Source: Mortierella sp. BCC40632
Lineage: Eukaryota; Mortierellomycota; Mortierellomycetes; Mortierellales; Mortierellaceae
NCBI GenBank assembly: GCA_011634665.1
Contig: WAEK01000015.1
Coordinates: 473,501-537,500 of the forward strand
Direction of reading: 5' to 3'
Length of the DNA stretch: 64,000 bases
The notes under the pieces are model-generated. The model worked only from the letters and a program-made list of their open reading frames with translations. It was not told the origin of the DNA and searched no databases. Within the stretch, counting starts at the first letter, position 1. Each line of letters starts with the position of its first letter. This document shows positions 22,794 through 34,072 of the stretch, in pieces. The translations under genes were made by a program, and so were the position numbers.

Positions 22794-23244
22794 ATGAATG
22801 AACCTCCAGTACCCACCGAAGCTACTTCAACACGGTCTGCTAGACCGGAGGCGACATTTGTCACAGTGGACATGACACCGGATTCGTGCCCGAGTCAAGA
22901 TGACAAGGAGACGCTCAGTGCCTCTCAGACTGAAGAGAACAGCAACAGTGATGCCATTGAGTTACTTGATCTTAGTGGAATGCCCCAAGCATTTGGATTC
23001 GGCGATCAACAATCGCATTCCTTCGATTTTCGATTTGCTACTTCTGCGCCGCTCCAGTTCGATATCGGAGGCGAGCAAAGGGAAGATACCTTAAGCAATG
23101 CTGAACCAAGTGGGGATGTCCAAAGTGATCACAGTAGCCATGACAGATACCAGTCTTCTGCAGAGACCACAAGAGCAGCACCTTTCACCACCATGGAAGA
23201 GTACGAGAGAAAAATGAAAGAGGATATTCAATCGGGTATATCTC
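22794..23244 (+). CDS. Probable first exon of the propeller-channel gene
   Basis: An ATG at 22794 opens 150 codons of Ser/Thr/Glu-rich sequence (AIELLDLSGMPQAFGFG near residues 56-72) that ends at a strong donor, C|GTAAGT. The IELLD motif recurs in the degenerate paralogue near 15200, which supports this being the N-terminus of the same family. The donor leaves phase 1, while the next convincing exon (24114) reads in phase 0, so an exon is missing or the join is broken. Alternatively it is a small separate gene. The product would be a mostly disordered cytoplasmic segment. Confidence 0.5.
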
Positions 23245-24113
23245 GTAAGTGACACTCTTCGAATGGCTCGCCTTGGGTGGTGAAGACCGAATTGTTTTTT
23301 TTTGATTTATTGACACCCAGTTCTTACTGGGCAATAGCCTCAAGAAATTTTATAAAATATAGACCACTGTCTCTATCACTAAGTCGGTATGTATGACCAT
23401 AGCCACTATCTTCAATACAGGACGTAATTCCAGTTGGTCTGACATAAAAGAGTTGACGAAAAAGGGGCTGGAGTATTCCTCTGCTAACTTCAGTGACTCT
23501 CTCAGAGGCAGAGAATAGCAAATGCCCCAAATCTGGCGCAGTACGCGCACTTGTTTACCTGGCTCCTCTATTCACTTAAACTTTCGACTGCATCACCATA
23601 GGAAATACTTAGAGCCGGCTGTAATTCAAGGGGAACGCATCATGTCTGTATGTTGATATGTGAATTATGTGGTTGTTGAGATGTCTGTATGCACCTGTTG
23701 GCCTAACAAAAGGTTCGAAAACATTAGACATATTCACTTCTTATGGAGGAGCCTTTCGAGCCTTGCTATGCTGTGTTTTGTTTCCTGATTGACCGTGAAG
23801 CAGCAGGAATAGACTGTATCGTGATTGATCATCAGGTAAGGTTTATTCGCTCACTTCTTCTCTTTTGGCACAAGTTCTTCCCATGCTACAAGTTTAGTAG
23901 TCTAACCCTCTCTATCTAGCGCTTCACTCTAGAATCGATTCCTGTTCGAGGTTAGATACTCTTCGCAGCTATTACCACTAGGCTATATGCTTTACGGAGC
24001 GCATCTCTCTACTGACTAGAGCTCTCGTCACTCAACCACCCGAAATAGGAGAGCCGTCTTTTATTCGGGTTTTCTTTCGTAGGCAGATACACGGAAGTCG
24101 AGTCTTTTTTCAG
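23245..24113. other. Long gap inside the channel locus, with tRNA-like relic
   Basis: No coding exon is evident in about 870 bp. On the minus strand, about 24005-23920, an A-box-like TAGCCTAGTGGT within a D-arm-like AGC...GCT hairpin is followed about 40 nt later by a B-box-like AATCGATTCT. The acceptor stem does not pair, so this is at most a degenerate tRNA or a tRNA-derived SINE. Confidence 0.35.
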
Positions 24114-27100
24114 ATTCAATACAAGGATAAACTACAGTCTGGATCTATTCGGTTCTGCTATATCGAGTGTTTTCGGACTCTCCCCGATCCAAATTCGTAT
24201 GGTATGCTTTTCTTCGACGACGAATGGTGGTCGTTAAAGCCTGTGGTTCAGAAAGCTAAATAGTACGGCCTTCTATACACAGACTGTCTTTTTCCCAATA
24301 CCCCCTTTCCTAGAACGCTTGTCAACATATTACATAGTCCCGGCAGTGATACATCGGGAAAGCCGGTCGGTGCTAGAATCATAGATTATGCCATTTCGGC
24401 CTCAGGATCTCATGCAGTTACACTCTCATTTAACAATGGGAAACTCTGCCTTGATGTGTGGAAACTCGATTTAGAGAATGCGGCACCGACTGACGCAGTT
24501 CAAATTTGCAGTACCACTGTGGACTGTGGAGAAGAAGACTGTGGAGAAGAAGACTATAAGAGTCTCCTCGTCTCGATATCCTGGAGTGGGTCCCAGATTG
24601 CGATCAACCGGAAGGTTCAGGAGGACCAGAAAACTCAGAACGGACAAACCGGCTCTATCTCAAGCTCCCCTGTGAGATTGTTCACTGTCGACGATACGAA
24701 AATAGCTTGCAGCTCGACATTGCAGGCGAGCCGACAGCGATATTTCCTGCAACCATCAACCCACCACAGCCGGTGCACCAAACTCAAAGATTTCAGAGGG
24801 TATGCCAATTTCACCAGTATTGCTGCAAAAGAGTGGAGAGCTGAATCTGAACGATATGTAGCCTGTGATGGATTACATCTTAATGTATTTTCCATCAATG
24901 GAGAGTGGGAGATGCTCTACACAATCCAAATCTGCGTGGTCCTCGACTGGGACAGCGTACAATATGCTCTATCGACAATGTCCCAAGGAACCATCGCAAC
25001 CTGTCACTCGCCATTCCAACTCTCAGTCTGGAACCTTGAATCCGGGAGAAAGCTACTTGGTATTGATACGACTCGCCTTATCCTCTGACGGTCAAACAGT
25101 CGCAATCTCGACCGAGACAGAGGATACACTTTCCCTATACTCCGTTGTATCGGGAAATATTATTCAGAAAATCGATTCTTCCGGGAATATCGAGATAGCA
25201 TCTCTCAATGGATGCAGCAGATTGCTTTTCTGGGATCGAAGAGATGGATACACACTTAAGACCATGGAAGCACGCTCGAAGTTGATTCAGTCAACGACCC
25301 AAGTCCCGGATCGGGATAAGACCAAGATACTTACGATTCATTCCGGAAGTATATTTCGGAGATACAACACAGAGGCCACAATTGTCGCCTATTGCCACGG
25401 GGTAACCCTTGAGATTTCGTTTATTGAGGATATCTCGAGAGGCTGTGATGGGGGACTGGCTGACAGTTGTGGATGTACACTGCAGCTCCAAAAACTATCG
25501 GAGATTGATGGAGAAAATGACTTCCTATTACATGGGAGACACTATGCGATGCAAAAGGGGAAAGTAGCAATAGAGAGTAAAGTGGAAAGCCCGCCTAGAC
25601 GGTTGACGGTGACTACAACGTTCAAGGATGGCAAGTCAAGTCAAGTGTGGCTATATGGCGCGAAATTCTATTATGTCGAGAAACACTCACAGATCGTGGT
25701 ACTAGGAATGGAATGGCGGGCCATTTATATCTCGGTCTGGAGACTGCCACAGGTGCCTGGTGATGACCTGGAGCCACTTTCATTCTGGGAGAGACCAGAG
25801 GATGTGGAGTACAAGGACATGATCGATTACAAATGTCTGATACGTTTCTCCTCTTGCAGAGGGTCAGTTTGGATTCATTCACAAAGTTTTACCGGGTATC
25901 TCAACCCGGTAGGTTTAACTTCACCAGGAGAGGTTGCTTGTTACCTGTATGCCCATTATGACCTGAGTATTAACCAAGAACTAGGGCGGGAGAACCAGGT
26001 GGGAGTGTTCCGATATCTAAGGAGACACATCAACCACTACTCACACCCTCATGACCTTTCCCGCTCTGTTGTTTCAGTCATCTGTGATGAGTGGTCAACC
26101 AAGAATCATGATAATTCTATGAAGGCTCTAAGCCTATTACTTGAGCCATCTCCTGAGAATAACTGGGTGCCTCTCCCTTGGTACTCAAATGGATCAAATC
26201 CTGTTGGGATAATGCTCAACAAAGCAAAATCTGAACCTCAAGCAATCGAGATAGTTCGTTTCCTTGTTAATCATTGTGTTAGCTGGGCCAAGACCAAAAA
26301 CGATATCTCTTATATACTATTCCTTCTCGAATGTTTGGGTGATCTCGAGCCCAAGTATCCTGACATCGGATACATCGCCTCAAGAGCATTTGCCTACACC
26401 AAGTGTCACGATCGTGGCTGGATCATCGACAGCCACAAGGTTATTCAACCTCCCACTATTAGTCATCTCTGGACCTCCGGCACTCCCAAAATCTATGAGT
26501 CCAAGAATCCAATCCTACAAGTGCACTACACAGGCCAGGATTCAGATCCACAAAGCGCTAGTTTTACAGAGGATGTTTTCATCGCTCCTATTAATCTCCT
26601 CTGGTCATTTTTTCCCAACCCTCAGAGCCCTATATCCGAGTTCCCACCAAAGAACCAGGGAATAGCCACGACATGGCCACAAGCACTTTACCACATGGTC
26701 TTGTTCAATTTGAGCCTATCCAGTCATGTGTACATCTGTCCTCAATACCACCCTCTGGAGATCCTCGACAATCCAGCCATCGAGGCTGTGATCCAATACA
26801 AGTGGTAATGACTCTTACTGTTTTGTGGCTCGATCTGAAAAAAAAAACAAACAAAAAAAAAAAAAAAACATGGGAAAACCAGGCGCTCACAAATATTAAC
26901 AAACTTGCCTCCTAACCTCTGCCTGAAAATCTCGATGATTAGGAACACATTTGTGTTCAGACTCTGGCTTTGTCGATTTGCATTCCAGTGTATCTACTAC
27001 ATTCTCATTGTTGTCGCAGCACTCATGCAAGTCTACCTTCCACACCAGAATACGCTCATTGGACTATTTGCGGCTATCTGCATATTCTCATGCGTGTTTT

Positions 27101-29297
27101 TATGGCTCGAGTTCTTGCAGTGGCGAGAAAACAGATACATCCTCCTACATGCGAACGACCTAAGAGGAGAGTTGAAGAGGTTAGAGGAGAAAGAGGTCAG
27201 ATTTCGTGAAGAATCGGACAGAATGTTAAAGTTGGAAGTAGGAGGACTTGCAAAGGATCCAAACATATGTTTTGAGTGGCCCCCCATGGAAGAAAAGAAT
27301 CCCAAGAACAAAGAGAAGAAGCGACAATCTCATTTTAGGTATGTCATTTCACATGGCTTTCTACAGGAGGCCGGGTCGATACCAGCGAGTAATGTCCTAA
27401 TCTTCTTTGCCTCGCAATGGCTATTAGATCGCCATACAACCTTCTAGATTTAATTGTATACATCTATCCTCTCGGGACAAGCATCCATCAGATTCTCAAT
27501 TTATTTGGAGTAGAGGTTGAAGAAGGCACTCAAGAGGTGACATCAGATTTTAGTTTCTGTATCGTATTAGTGTTTCTTCATCTGGTAAGTGAAGCGAATT
27601 GATGTGTGGATAATCTAAGAGAGAAAGAGCTGACTATAGGGATATCAATGGCTAAGAGTACTAGAGCTTCTGAAAAGGAATGCTAGTCAAAGTACTCCAA
27701 CAGCAACCCTTCAAACTAACCCATTCACCTCGGTGATATTATGGTATCTAGTTGTCCGAGCTCCGAGTGAGCGAGGTCGTATGCAAATACATCACCATTG
27801 TATTTGGGATCCTACGAGAGATCAAGACGTTCTTTATTGTCTTTGCAAGTGGAGTGTTGTTCTTCTCGGTCGCGATTGTCCATGTCCTCCACGGAGTAGT
27901 CGGCAAGAGAGAAGAGGATTCCGGAGCAAAACTCTCGAAGCACTTTTTCGAGATTCTCACATATGTATATCTGATGATGGTAAGAACCTGTTCTTTGACA
28001 TAGCTGGCTATTGTTGTTGCGTTTATTAAGCGTAACATCATATGCGGATCAAAATCATCCGACTCTAACAGAGATCTTGTTGGTAATCTTTCCTATCTCA
28101 TGGAACAGGGAGGTCGATTTGATCCATTTGAGGACGATTTCAAATGGGATGATGGTGGCACACCAGGTCAAGAAGGCATTGCACCTCGACCAGCCTTCCG
28201 GAGCTGGTCTCTTCTGGTGATGGTGATGATCTACTTCACATTCACATCTATTCTGATGCTCAATGTGCTGATTGGTAATGAGGGAGTTGGGATACACAGG
28301 AGGCGTCTAATGACTGTAGTTTGTGGTCTTTTGATCTCGGGGCCAGACTCGAGCATAGTGGGAGAGCCTTCTGATCTGACAGCTCACATTTATTTCGCCT
28401 ATTCCTCTGAACAGCTCTGATCAACGTGGCCTTTGTCAAGGCTGACGACTCGTGGCGCCAGGTATGGCTCGAAAATAGGCTTCGATATGTCGAGAGTGCC
28501 GAGAACATGTCATTCCACATTCCAGGTAAGCGATTTGTTGTGAGAAGAAGTAGAATGTGATCCCATTTCAATGGTCCGTTGAAGTGCCTTTCTTGTTGTC
28601 AACGATCTCACATCTCTGGTTTGTCCTGGCCATGGCTATCACTCGATCACCAGGATTCCGAGAGACATTTGACTGGTTCCCTCGAATGATTTACTACACG
28701 GCCACGCCATACCAGGTCAAGCAGTACTGGCGACGGATCAAGAAGAAGGACGAAGAGATCATCTTTGAGGAAGATAAGGAAGGGGACAATGAAATGACGA
28801 GATCTAAAGGCAGTGACTCTGAAGGTTCAGACATCACCTCTGGGTCTCTCACCACCTCGAATTCATTCGAAAAGGCATTTGTCTCACAGCACGAGATACA
28901 CCACAAAGACATGTCTATTATCAAGGAGACGCTCAAGAAACAGACGAGCGACTACAACACGGGAGTCGTTGCCCTTTCGGCTCGTGCCGAAGAGCAATCT
29001 CAAGTACTCAAGGAACAAAGTCAACAGGTCTCAGTACTCCGAGAGGCCATAGTAGAGACTAGGCATGCTGTGTCGGCAAACGAGAGTACTTCAGCAAAGA
29101 TTCAAGTAGAAGTATCAGGGATGAAGGATGCACTGGAGGGATCAGGGGAGGCAATCTCGACTTTGTCAGGGGCAGTCAATAACATGCAACACGAGTTTAT
29201 CCAGTTGAAAGGGGATGTCACAGAATTGAAGCGAGATATACATTCCATTCTTTCGATATTGCAGGGACATCACCAACCTCGATCATCAAATGAATAA
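24114..29297 (+). pseudogene. Beta-propeller-like region fused to a six-helix TRP-like channel; propeller part disrupted
   Basis: The channel half is intact. Exons end or start at 26804/26943, 27338/27428, 27584/27752, 27979/28109, 28274/28415 and 28525/28654, all GT-AG and all in phase, to the stop at 29297. The N-terminal half (24114-about 26000) has WD-like beta-strand repeats such as PFQLSVWNLESGRKLLGI and LALSSDGQTVAISTETEDTL. Six hydrophobic helices follow: about 26970-27030, 27045-27110, 27430-27490, 27545-27780, 27825-27890 and 28200-28290. A pore-loop-like LTYVYLMMGGRFDPFED spans the 27979/28109 junction. Helix 6 ends in LNVLIALINVAF, very like the TRP-family LNMLIAL. A 100-residue coiled coil closes the protein. 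Two lesions are visible: an in-frame TAG at 24261 and a one-base frame change at about 25060-25088. It may be a recent pseudogene, an unrecognised intron or a sequencing error. A calcium- or cation-permeable channel is inferred. Confidence 0.72.
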
Positions 29298-30405
29298 AGA
29301 GTATTCTAGTATGTCATAGAAGTAACAGTGTTTGAAGTGATGCGAGGCTGACATTAATATGACTTTCTGTAGATCTAATAGGAATCGAGGGTACTCCTGG
29401 TTGTATGTACCTCTTTGACGCTTGTGCATGACATAGCGTGTTGATGTAGAACGAAGCAGAGTTCTTTTTTGTGCCGATATCCAAGGAGAGGTTACTAGAT
29501 TGAGAGGACCATCATATGGAGGGGATCCCAGTTCCAAAAGCATGTTTTTTTTTTGTTAGATAGAAGTGAAGCTGAAGTCAAAGAGGTTCCCACCCTCTGA
29601 GCGCAATATGACTAATGTGTAGACTGTTACAACCTATGGTTTCCTATCACAAAGGGGCTGTTTTTACTGTGTGGGATGCAACATGACATAGTCCATGCCT
29701 AAGCTTTGAAGAGCTATGATTCAATCCAGTCCCCAGAAATAGTGAATTTGAGGCGAGATATCTTGTCGCTCTTCTGCTGATTTTGTAGCAAATACCTCAT
29801 CCAGGATTCACTCGCTGCTTAGATGCCATGAGTAAACATATTCGACCCTTCTCATACTAGGTATCTCTTATCCCTTGTCGCCCTTTGACTAGTCCATAGA
29901 AGGAGAGTGTAGTCTGAGAGACTTCCAGGGACCGATAAAAGTAGTTGCATGAGAGCAACCTTTAATTCGATCAGGGTTATTAAAGTGAAAATGACGATAA
30001 ACGTCGTAGTAGATGAAAAGTTGTGAATGGTAAGGTCACTAGCTGTTGCAGGTTATTCGTCTCCAGGTCTTTGGCCCTTTTGCTGCCTGCTGCCTTGTTG
30101 AATCCTACGATATCAAGGATGTTTGAGGATTAAAAAGAGTTGGATTTTCACTTTGTGGCACCAACGAGTTGAACAAAGCCACCGACGCGGATGCGTCTTT
30201 AAACTTTTTCGGGCTGTCTGCACCATCTTTAGCTCTGTTCTCGCGACCATCTTGGTCTCTTGGTAAGCATCTCTACCTGGATCTTTTTTTGAGGGGGGAG
30301 AGGGGAGGGTGAGGATGAGGGCGAGAGGGTCTACAGTTTCCACGACAGTCTCCTTTACCCATTGCCCTAGGTCCGGCAAGTAGGGTAATTGTGCGACTCG
30401 TAAGT
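29298..30405. other. No gene seen
   Basis: This is 3' flank of the channel gene and anonymous sequence. The short minus-strand frames at 29286-29543 and 30113-30448 show no recognisable motif. Confidence 0.5.
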
Positions 30406-30609
30406 CCATTCCAGTGCAATTTACGGCCGCATGACCTAGTAAAGCCATGGAGCATGCGTGCTATGCTGTATTGTTCGTCATCTTACAGCGAAGGAAGGGC
30501 TCAAAACCCTTTACTTAGCTAGCCGAGCATTCTTCCTTCCTTGGCACTTGACCCCGCTTAAGGAATAGGGTGCTTGGTTGTTCTTCAACATGAACAAGGG
30601 ATGCTATCG
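30406..30609 (+). repeat. 204-bp direct repeat, copy 1
   Basis: Copy 1 of a tandemly spaced direct repeat; it begins CCATTCCAGTGC and ends GGGATGCTATCG. It differs from copy 2 at five positions, and copy 1 has G or C at each of them. A shared GTCCGGCAA lies about 35 bp upstream of both copies. Confidence 0.92.
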
Positions 30610-30696
30610 TCTTACTTTGGATTATACTGCGACAGCTAACCCTGACTTTGCCTGCGGTGGTCCGGCAATCGACAAGTCAGGTGGTACGCTCGAAGG

Positions 30697-30900
30697 CCAT
30701 TCCAATGCAATTTACGGCCGCATGACCTAGTAAAGCCATGGAGCATGCGTGCTATGCTGTATTGTTCGTCATCTTATAGCGAAGGAAGGACTCAAAATCC
30801 TTTACTTAGCTAGCCGAGCATTCTTCCTTCCTTGGCACTTGACCCCGCTTAAGGAATAGGATGCTTGGTTGTTCTTCAACATGAACAAGGGATGCTATCG
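30697..30900 (+). repeat. 204-bp direct repeat, copy 2
   Basis: Copy 2 is the same length and has no indels relative to copy 1. The five differences all carry A or T here. The 87-bp spacer between copies is unrelated except for the GTCCGGCAA motif. I see no terminal inverted repeat or coding potential. Confidence 0.92.
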
Positions 30901-31009
30901 CACTTCCTCAGTTTGTAGGCCTCTCCTCTCATCCAGGCTACTTGGGCTATGACTCGTTCACTCTGCTACTAATATTTTCCTCTCTGATAGGTCACATCTG
31001 CAGCCAGCT

Positions 31010-31426
31010 ATGGCGGACAAAGCAGTCTCTCGGTGCCTAAGTAGCGTTGCATCGAAGGATGGTTTCGGAGTCATGCACCAAGACTGTGGGTCATTGTCAG
31101 CAGCATGGCTCCGAGGAATCGACAGTGTCAAGAACGGAAGCACGAAACGAAGGTTGAAAGCCGACTGGACGTCTTCGACAAGATTAGGAAAGGCATTTTG
31201 GGAGCAAGTAGATGAGCAAGAACGCGATCAAGTAAGCTTGAAGAAATACGTCAAAATTTTCATTTGTTAAGGTATCTTCTATGCTTTTCACACTCACTTG
31301 TCATTTGTCATTTGCACTTTCAAGAGATATCGCAAGGCGGTTGAGAAGTTCGTTGTCGATGACAAAATTCTTGTGGCGGAACTTCACACCGACCGATTAC
31401 AGAAAAGTTATTTGATCCCAATTTGA
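31010..31426 (+). CDS. Small spliced hypothetical protein or gene remnant
   Basis: Two exons (31010-31231, 31325-31426) join in phase with GT-AG borders and give about 107 residues ending SYLIPI. The second exon (RYRKAVEKFVVDDKILVAEL) has good coding character. In exon 1 another frame also reads well (DVFDKIRKGILG), so a frameshift may lie near 31195. I do not recognise the family. It may be a relic like its neighbours. Confidence 0.35.
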
Positions 31427-32714
31427 TTTATCAGACATTTTCAGCTTGCATTGATCTGTGCTTGCTGATTTGATTTCTTATTATAATTGAACTGTAGCTG
31501 CTTCAACTTCCACCCCGCCCCAACGCCAGCAACGCCATCAGCAAGGCCAACAGCAAGGCCATCAGCAAGGTCAACAGAAAGGCCACCACCAAGGCCACCA
31601 CCACACTTGGAGGAACCATGGCAAGTCCTCCGAACCTATGCTCAGAAGGTGGCATCATACCACATTTCAACTAATATACAGGTCTAGGGCTCTCGTCCCA
31701 AGGATGTGGTGCTAACATAGCTTGATATCAACATATCTAAGCTCTGAAGCGCTCGACGCCAATGGTCAAATTCGATGTATCGTCGCAGTCAATGTCGGAG
31801 ACAAGGAGAGGACTCTTCTAGCACGCGCTCGATTCCCTGCACCTTTACAAAGACAACGGGGACCTTACTACACTGAAGGATGCATTGTACGTTGTCTAAG
31901 CTCCGCAAAGAATGAATGGTGTTGTAGATCAACATGTGTATGTCTAGTAAATAGCAATATGAACCTAAAATTTACAGTCAAGGAGACGTTTATAGGCGGT
32001 CTGCAACCATGCTGCAGACAGCATTTTTACCCCAAAGGTGGGCTGCTCAGGGCCAGTGTAAATACAGGCCCTGTGCACAGAAAAATAAAAAGACTGATCG
32101 ATTCTCACCGATTTTTACTTCGCCCGGGTTTGCCTTTTTTCTCAAATGGAATTAAGTCTACATTGTACTATGTCTAGTGTGGTGTAGTAAATGCGCTTGG
32201 AAGATATTCCGGTCTTCCGGGCCTCATTTTAGGGGGTATAAAAGGCACCCCTGGACAGCATTTTTATAAGCACAGTTCTTTTTTTCCCCTTTTCCTTTTC
32301 TCGATCCGTTAAGTTTGAATACTTACCTTCTAGAGCAGGTCCGCCTATCAGTTCGCCCCGCAGGCGAGACCCTGCAGCTAGATATTATTCATTTACGAGT
32401 CTTTTGTATTACTTTGTTCTTTTCTTTCCTCTCTTTTCATGGAGATCGGAGGGTGCGCATTGGTTGGACTGTCCCCCTTGTCCCCTTTCCCGTCCAATTT
32501 AACAACCGTGCCTGCCAAGCTGTGCGAACTATTTCCCTTTGTGCTTGTTCATTATGTTGCACTAGCTGATTCCTTTGGTATATAGGGTGCCACTGTCCTG
32601 CACATTGAATCTCTCAGGCCCAAATGTAAGGGCTTATTTTTCTAAAGACGTCCCAGACTCCGCTTCAGCACTCGAGACAACACCGGTCAAAGAACGGAAT
32701 GATGTCGTCTGATC
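31427..32714. other. Anonymous stretch with GCC/ACC low complexity
   Basis: A (GCCA)-rich tract at about 31510-31600 reads as Pro/Arg/Thr repeats in one frame. A 151-codon frame at 31722-32177 has mixed coding character (for example CIVAVNVGDKERTLLARARF) but no recognisable domain. The rest lacks coding signal. Confidence 0.4.
32235..32300 (+). promoter_or_regulatory. Strong TATA box and CT-rich initiator region
   Basis: GGTATAAAAGGC at 32235-32246 is a near-perfect TATA element. A CT-rich tract (about 32279-32302), typical of fungal transcription starts, follows about 35 bp later. The 400 bp downstream do not encode a convincing protein, so this may be the promoter of the remnant at 32.7 kb or part of a solo LTR. 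Confidence 0.45.
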
Positions 32715-33697
32715 ATGTCTCCTGAGCTGAAGTCAGGTGAACCATTGTCAGAGGGAGAGGTGGTAGATGTTTGGAGAGGACTATCCAAGATTTTTTTGAG
32801 AAATACAAGACTCTACACGAAGAGGTACCGTTCCGCTTCTTTCAAAAAAGCTAAGCGGCCTTCCAGACAGTCATTTGAGAAGCTAACATCATATTTGTTT
32901 GATATGAGCATAGCGGAGAAATAGTTCTTGTTGCATCAAAAGGAGTTCAAGAAATCTTGAGTAAGAAGTTTGGAGACCATAGCTCTTATGGACACGAAGC
33001 AGACATGCTCTTTAAGTCAAAGACTGAACCCTACTATTTCGAGTTCAAAGCGCAAGGAGCGGCACAGTCGGGAATGGTGATTCAGAACCGAAAAAATATC
33101 GGACTTAATCGATGTATACTTGAGCATTTACGACAACTAGGAGTCTCTCGACCCAGGATTGTGCCTGCAGATTTTGAAGGTAACTAAAACATGTCATGGT
33201 GGTAAAGATTGCAATCGACAATCGCTCATTCTCCGCTTTCCTCTCCCCCACTTATTGTTTTGTATTAATGTGGATAAGATTTTCTGGACGTGTCTTTCTA
33301 CTCCAGTCATTCGAGGACATCTACACGAGTAGATGTATCGACTATTTATCTGTGCCACAAAACGTAACTGAGCTCAAAGGACTCCTCCAAGATGGGGCTC
33401 TGATTTCATCCATGCTGGCCATTGTGGTAGGTTAGGAAGATACACACCCATGAGCAAAGAGCTTTGCACTTGTTGGATGAAACTAATCAGATACCATCTG
33501 ATACTTGCTGTCTTTAGAAACACCTCCTTGATTCGGAGAAGCAGATAATCGAAATTCTGGATCAGTCGGCACAGACTACCACAAAAAGGAAGCTACTTCA
33601 TCTTTATGGAGCCCGTGATCGATCTCCACTTCCCAAAGAGCGACGCTTTTCTAGCTCTGTCTATCTCAGTCCTTCCTTCAGAAGTAATACCTTGTAA
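32715..33697 (+). pseudogene. Broken gene with PD-(D/E)XK nuclease-like core
   Basis: Coding blocks lie at 32715-32924, about 32903-33181, about 33285-33426 and 33518-33697; the last has a good acceptor and ends in TAA. The second block has an in-frame TGA at 32900 just upstream, and the join from the second to the third block does not keep phase, so the gene is broken. The second block carries a conserved-looking Asp (HEADMLF) about 13 residues before FEFK, followed by NRKNIGLNRCILEHL and a strand VPADFEG. Asp then Glu-X-Lys on adjacent strands is the PD-(D/E)XK nuclease pattern. Such folds occur in large effector-like families of early-diverging fungi (for example Crinkler-type proteins). 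Assignment to any named family is inference. I do not see an upstream NTPase. Confidence 0.45.
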
Positions 33698-34030
33698 TGA
33701 TTCTTTCTTTCTCAAAACCAAGACGATCGCTATAGCATTAAATATTATATTTGCATATTACCGCCTTTGGACACATTAATGGGTCCTGGCAAGAGTCAGG
33801 TGCCATTTCATTAATAGCATTGGAATACACTCTCGCGAGGACGTTCAGTTGATCTACTGCCTTCACTCCCCTCTCCTCTTTCACCTGATAGTTTACCCAA
33901 GTTTCTTGGTTGTCTAGATGTGACTCGGAGCAAATTGACAAACAAATTGACAAATTGAGAGAAAGGAAGAGAAGAGAAAGAGATAGAGAAGAAAGAGAGA
34001 GAAGAGAAAGAGAGAGAGGGAGAGAGGAGA

Positions 34031-34071
<41 letters not shown>

Positions 34072-34072
34072 T
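33698..34072. other. Intergenic, GA tract and poly(T)
   Basis: GAGAAAGAG repeats at about 33957-34035 run into a T-run (about 34037-34069) just downstream of the minus-strand stop at 34073. No gene seen. Confidence 0.6.

Noticed and set aside
23894..24010. A functional tRNA gene
   Set aside because: The acceptor stem does not pair and the anticodon loop has nine bases, so it is kept only as a possible relic.
24201..24263. A short intron that would remove the TAG at 24261
   Set aside because: A GTATGG...TAG intron of 60-70 nt fits the borders but moves the reading frame into another stop near 24384, so it does not repair the gene alone.
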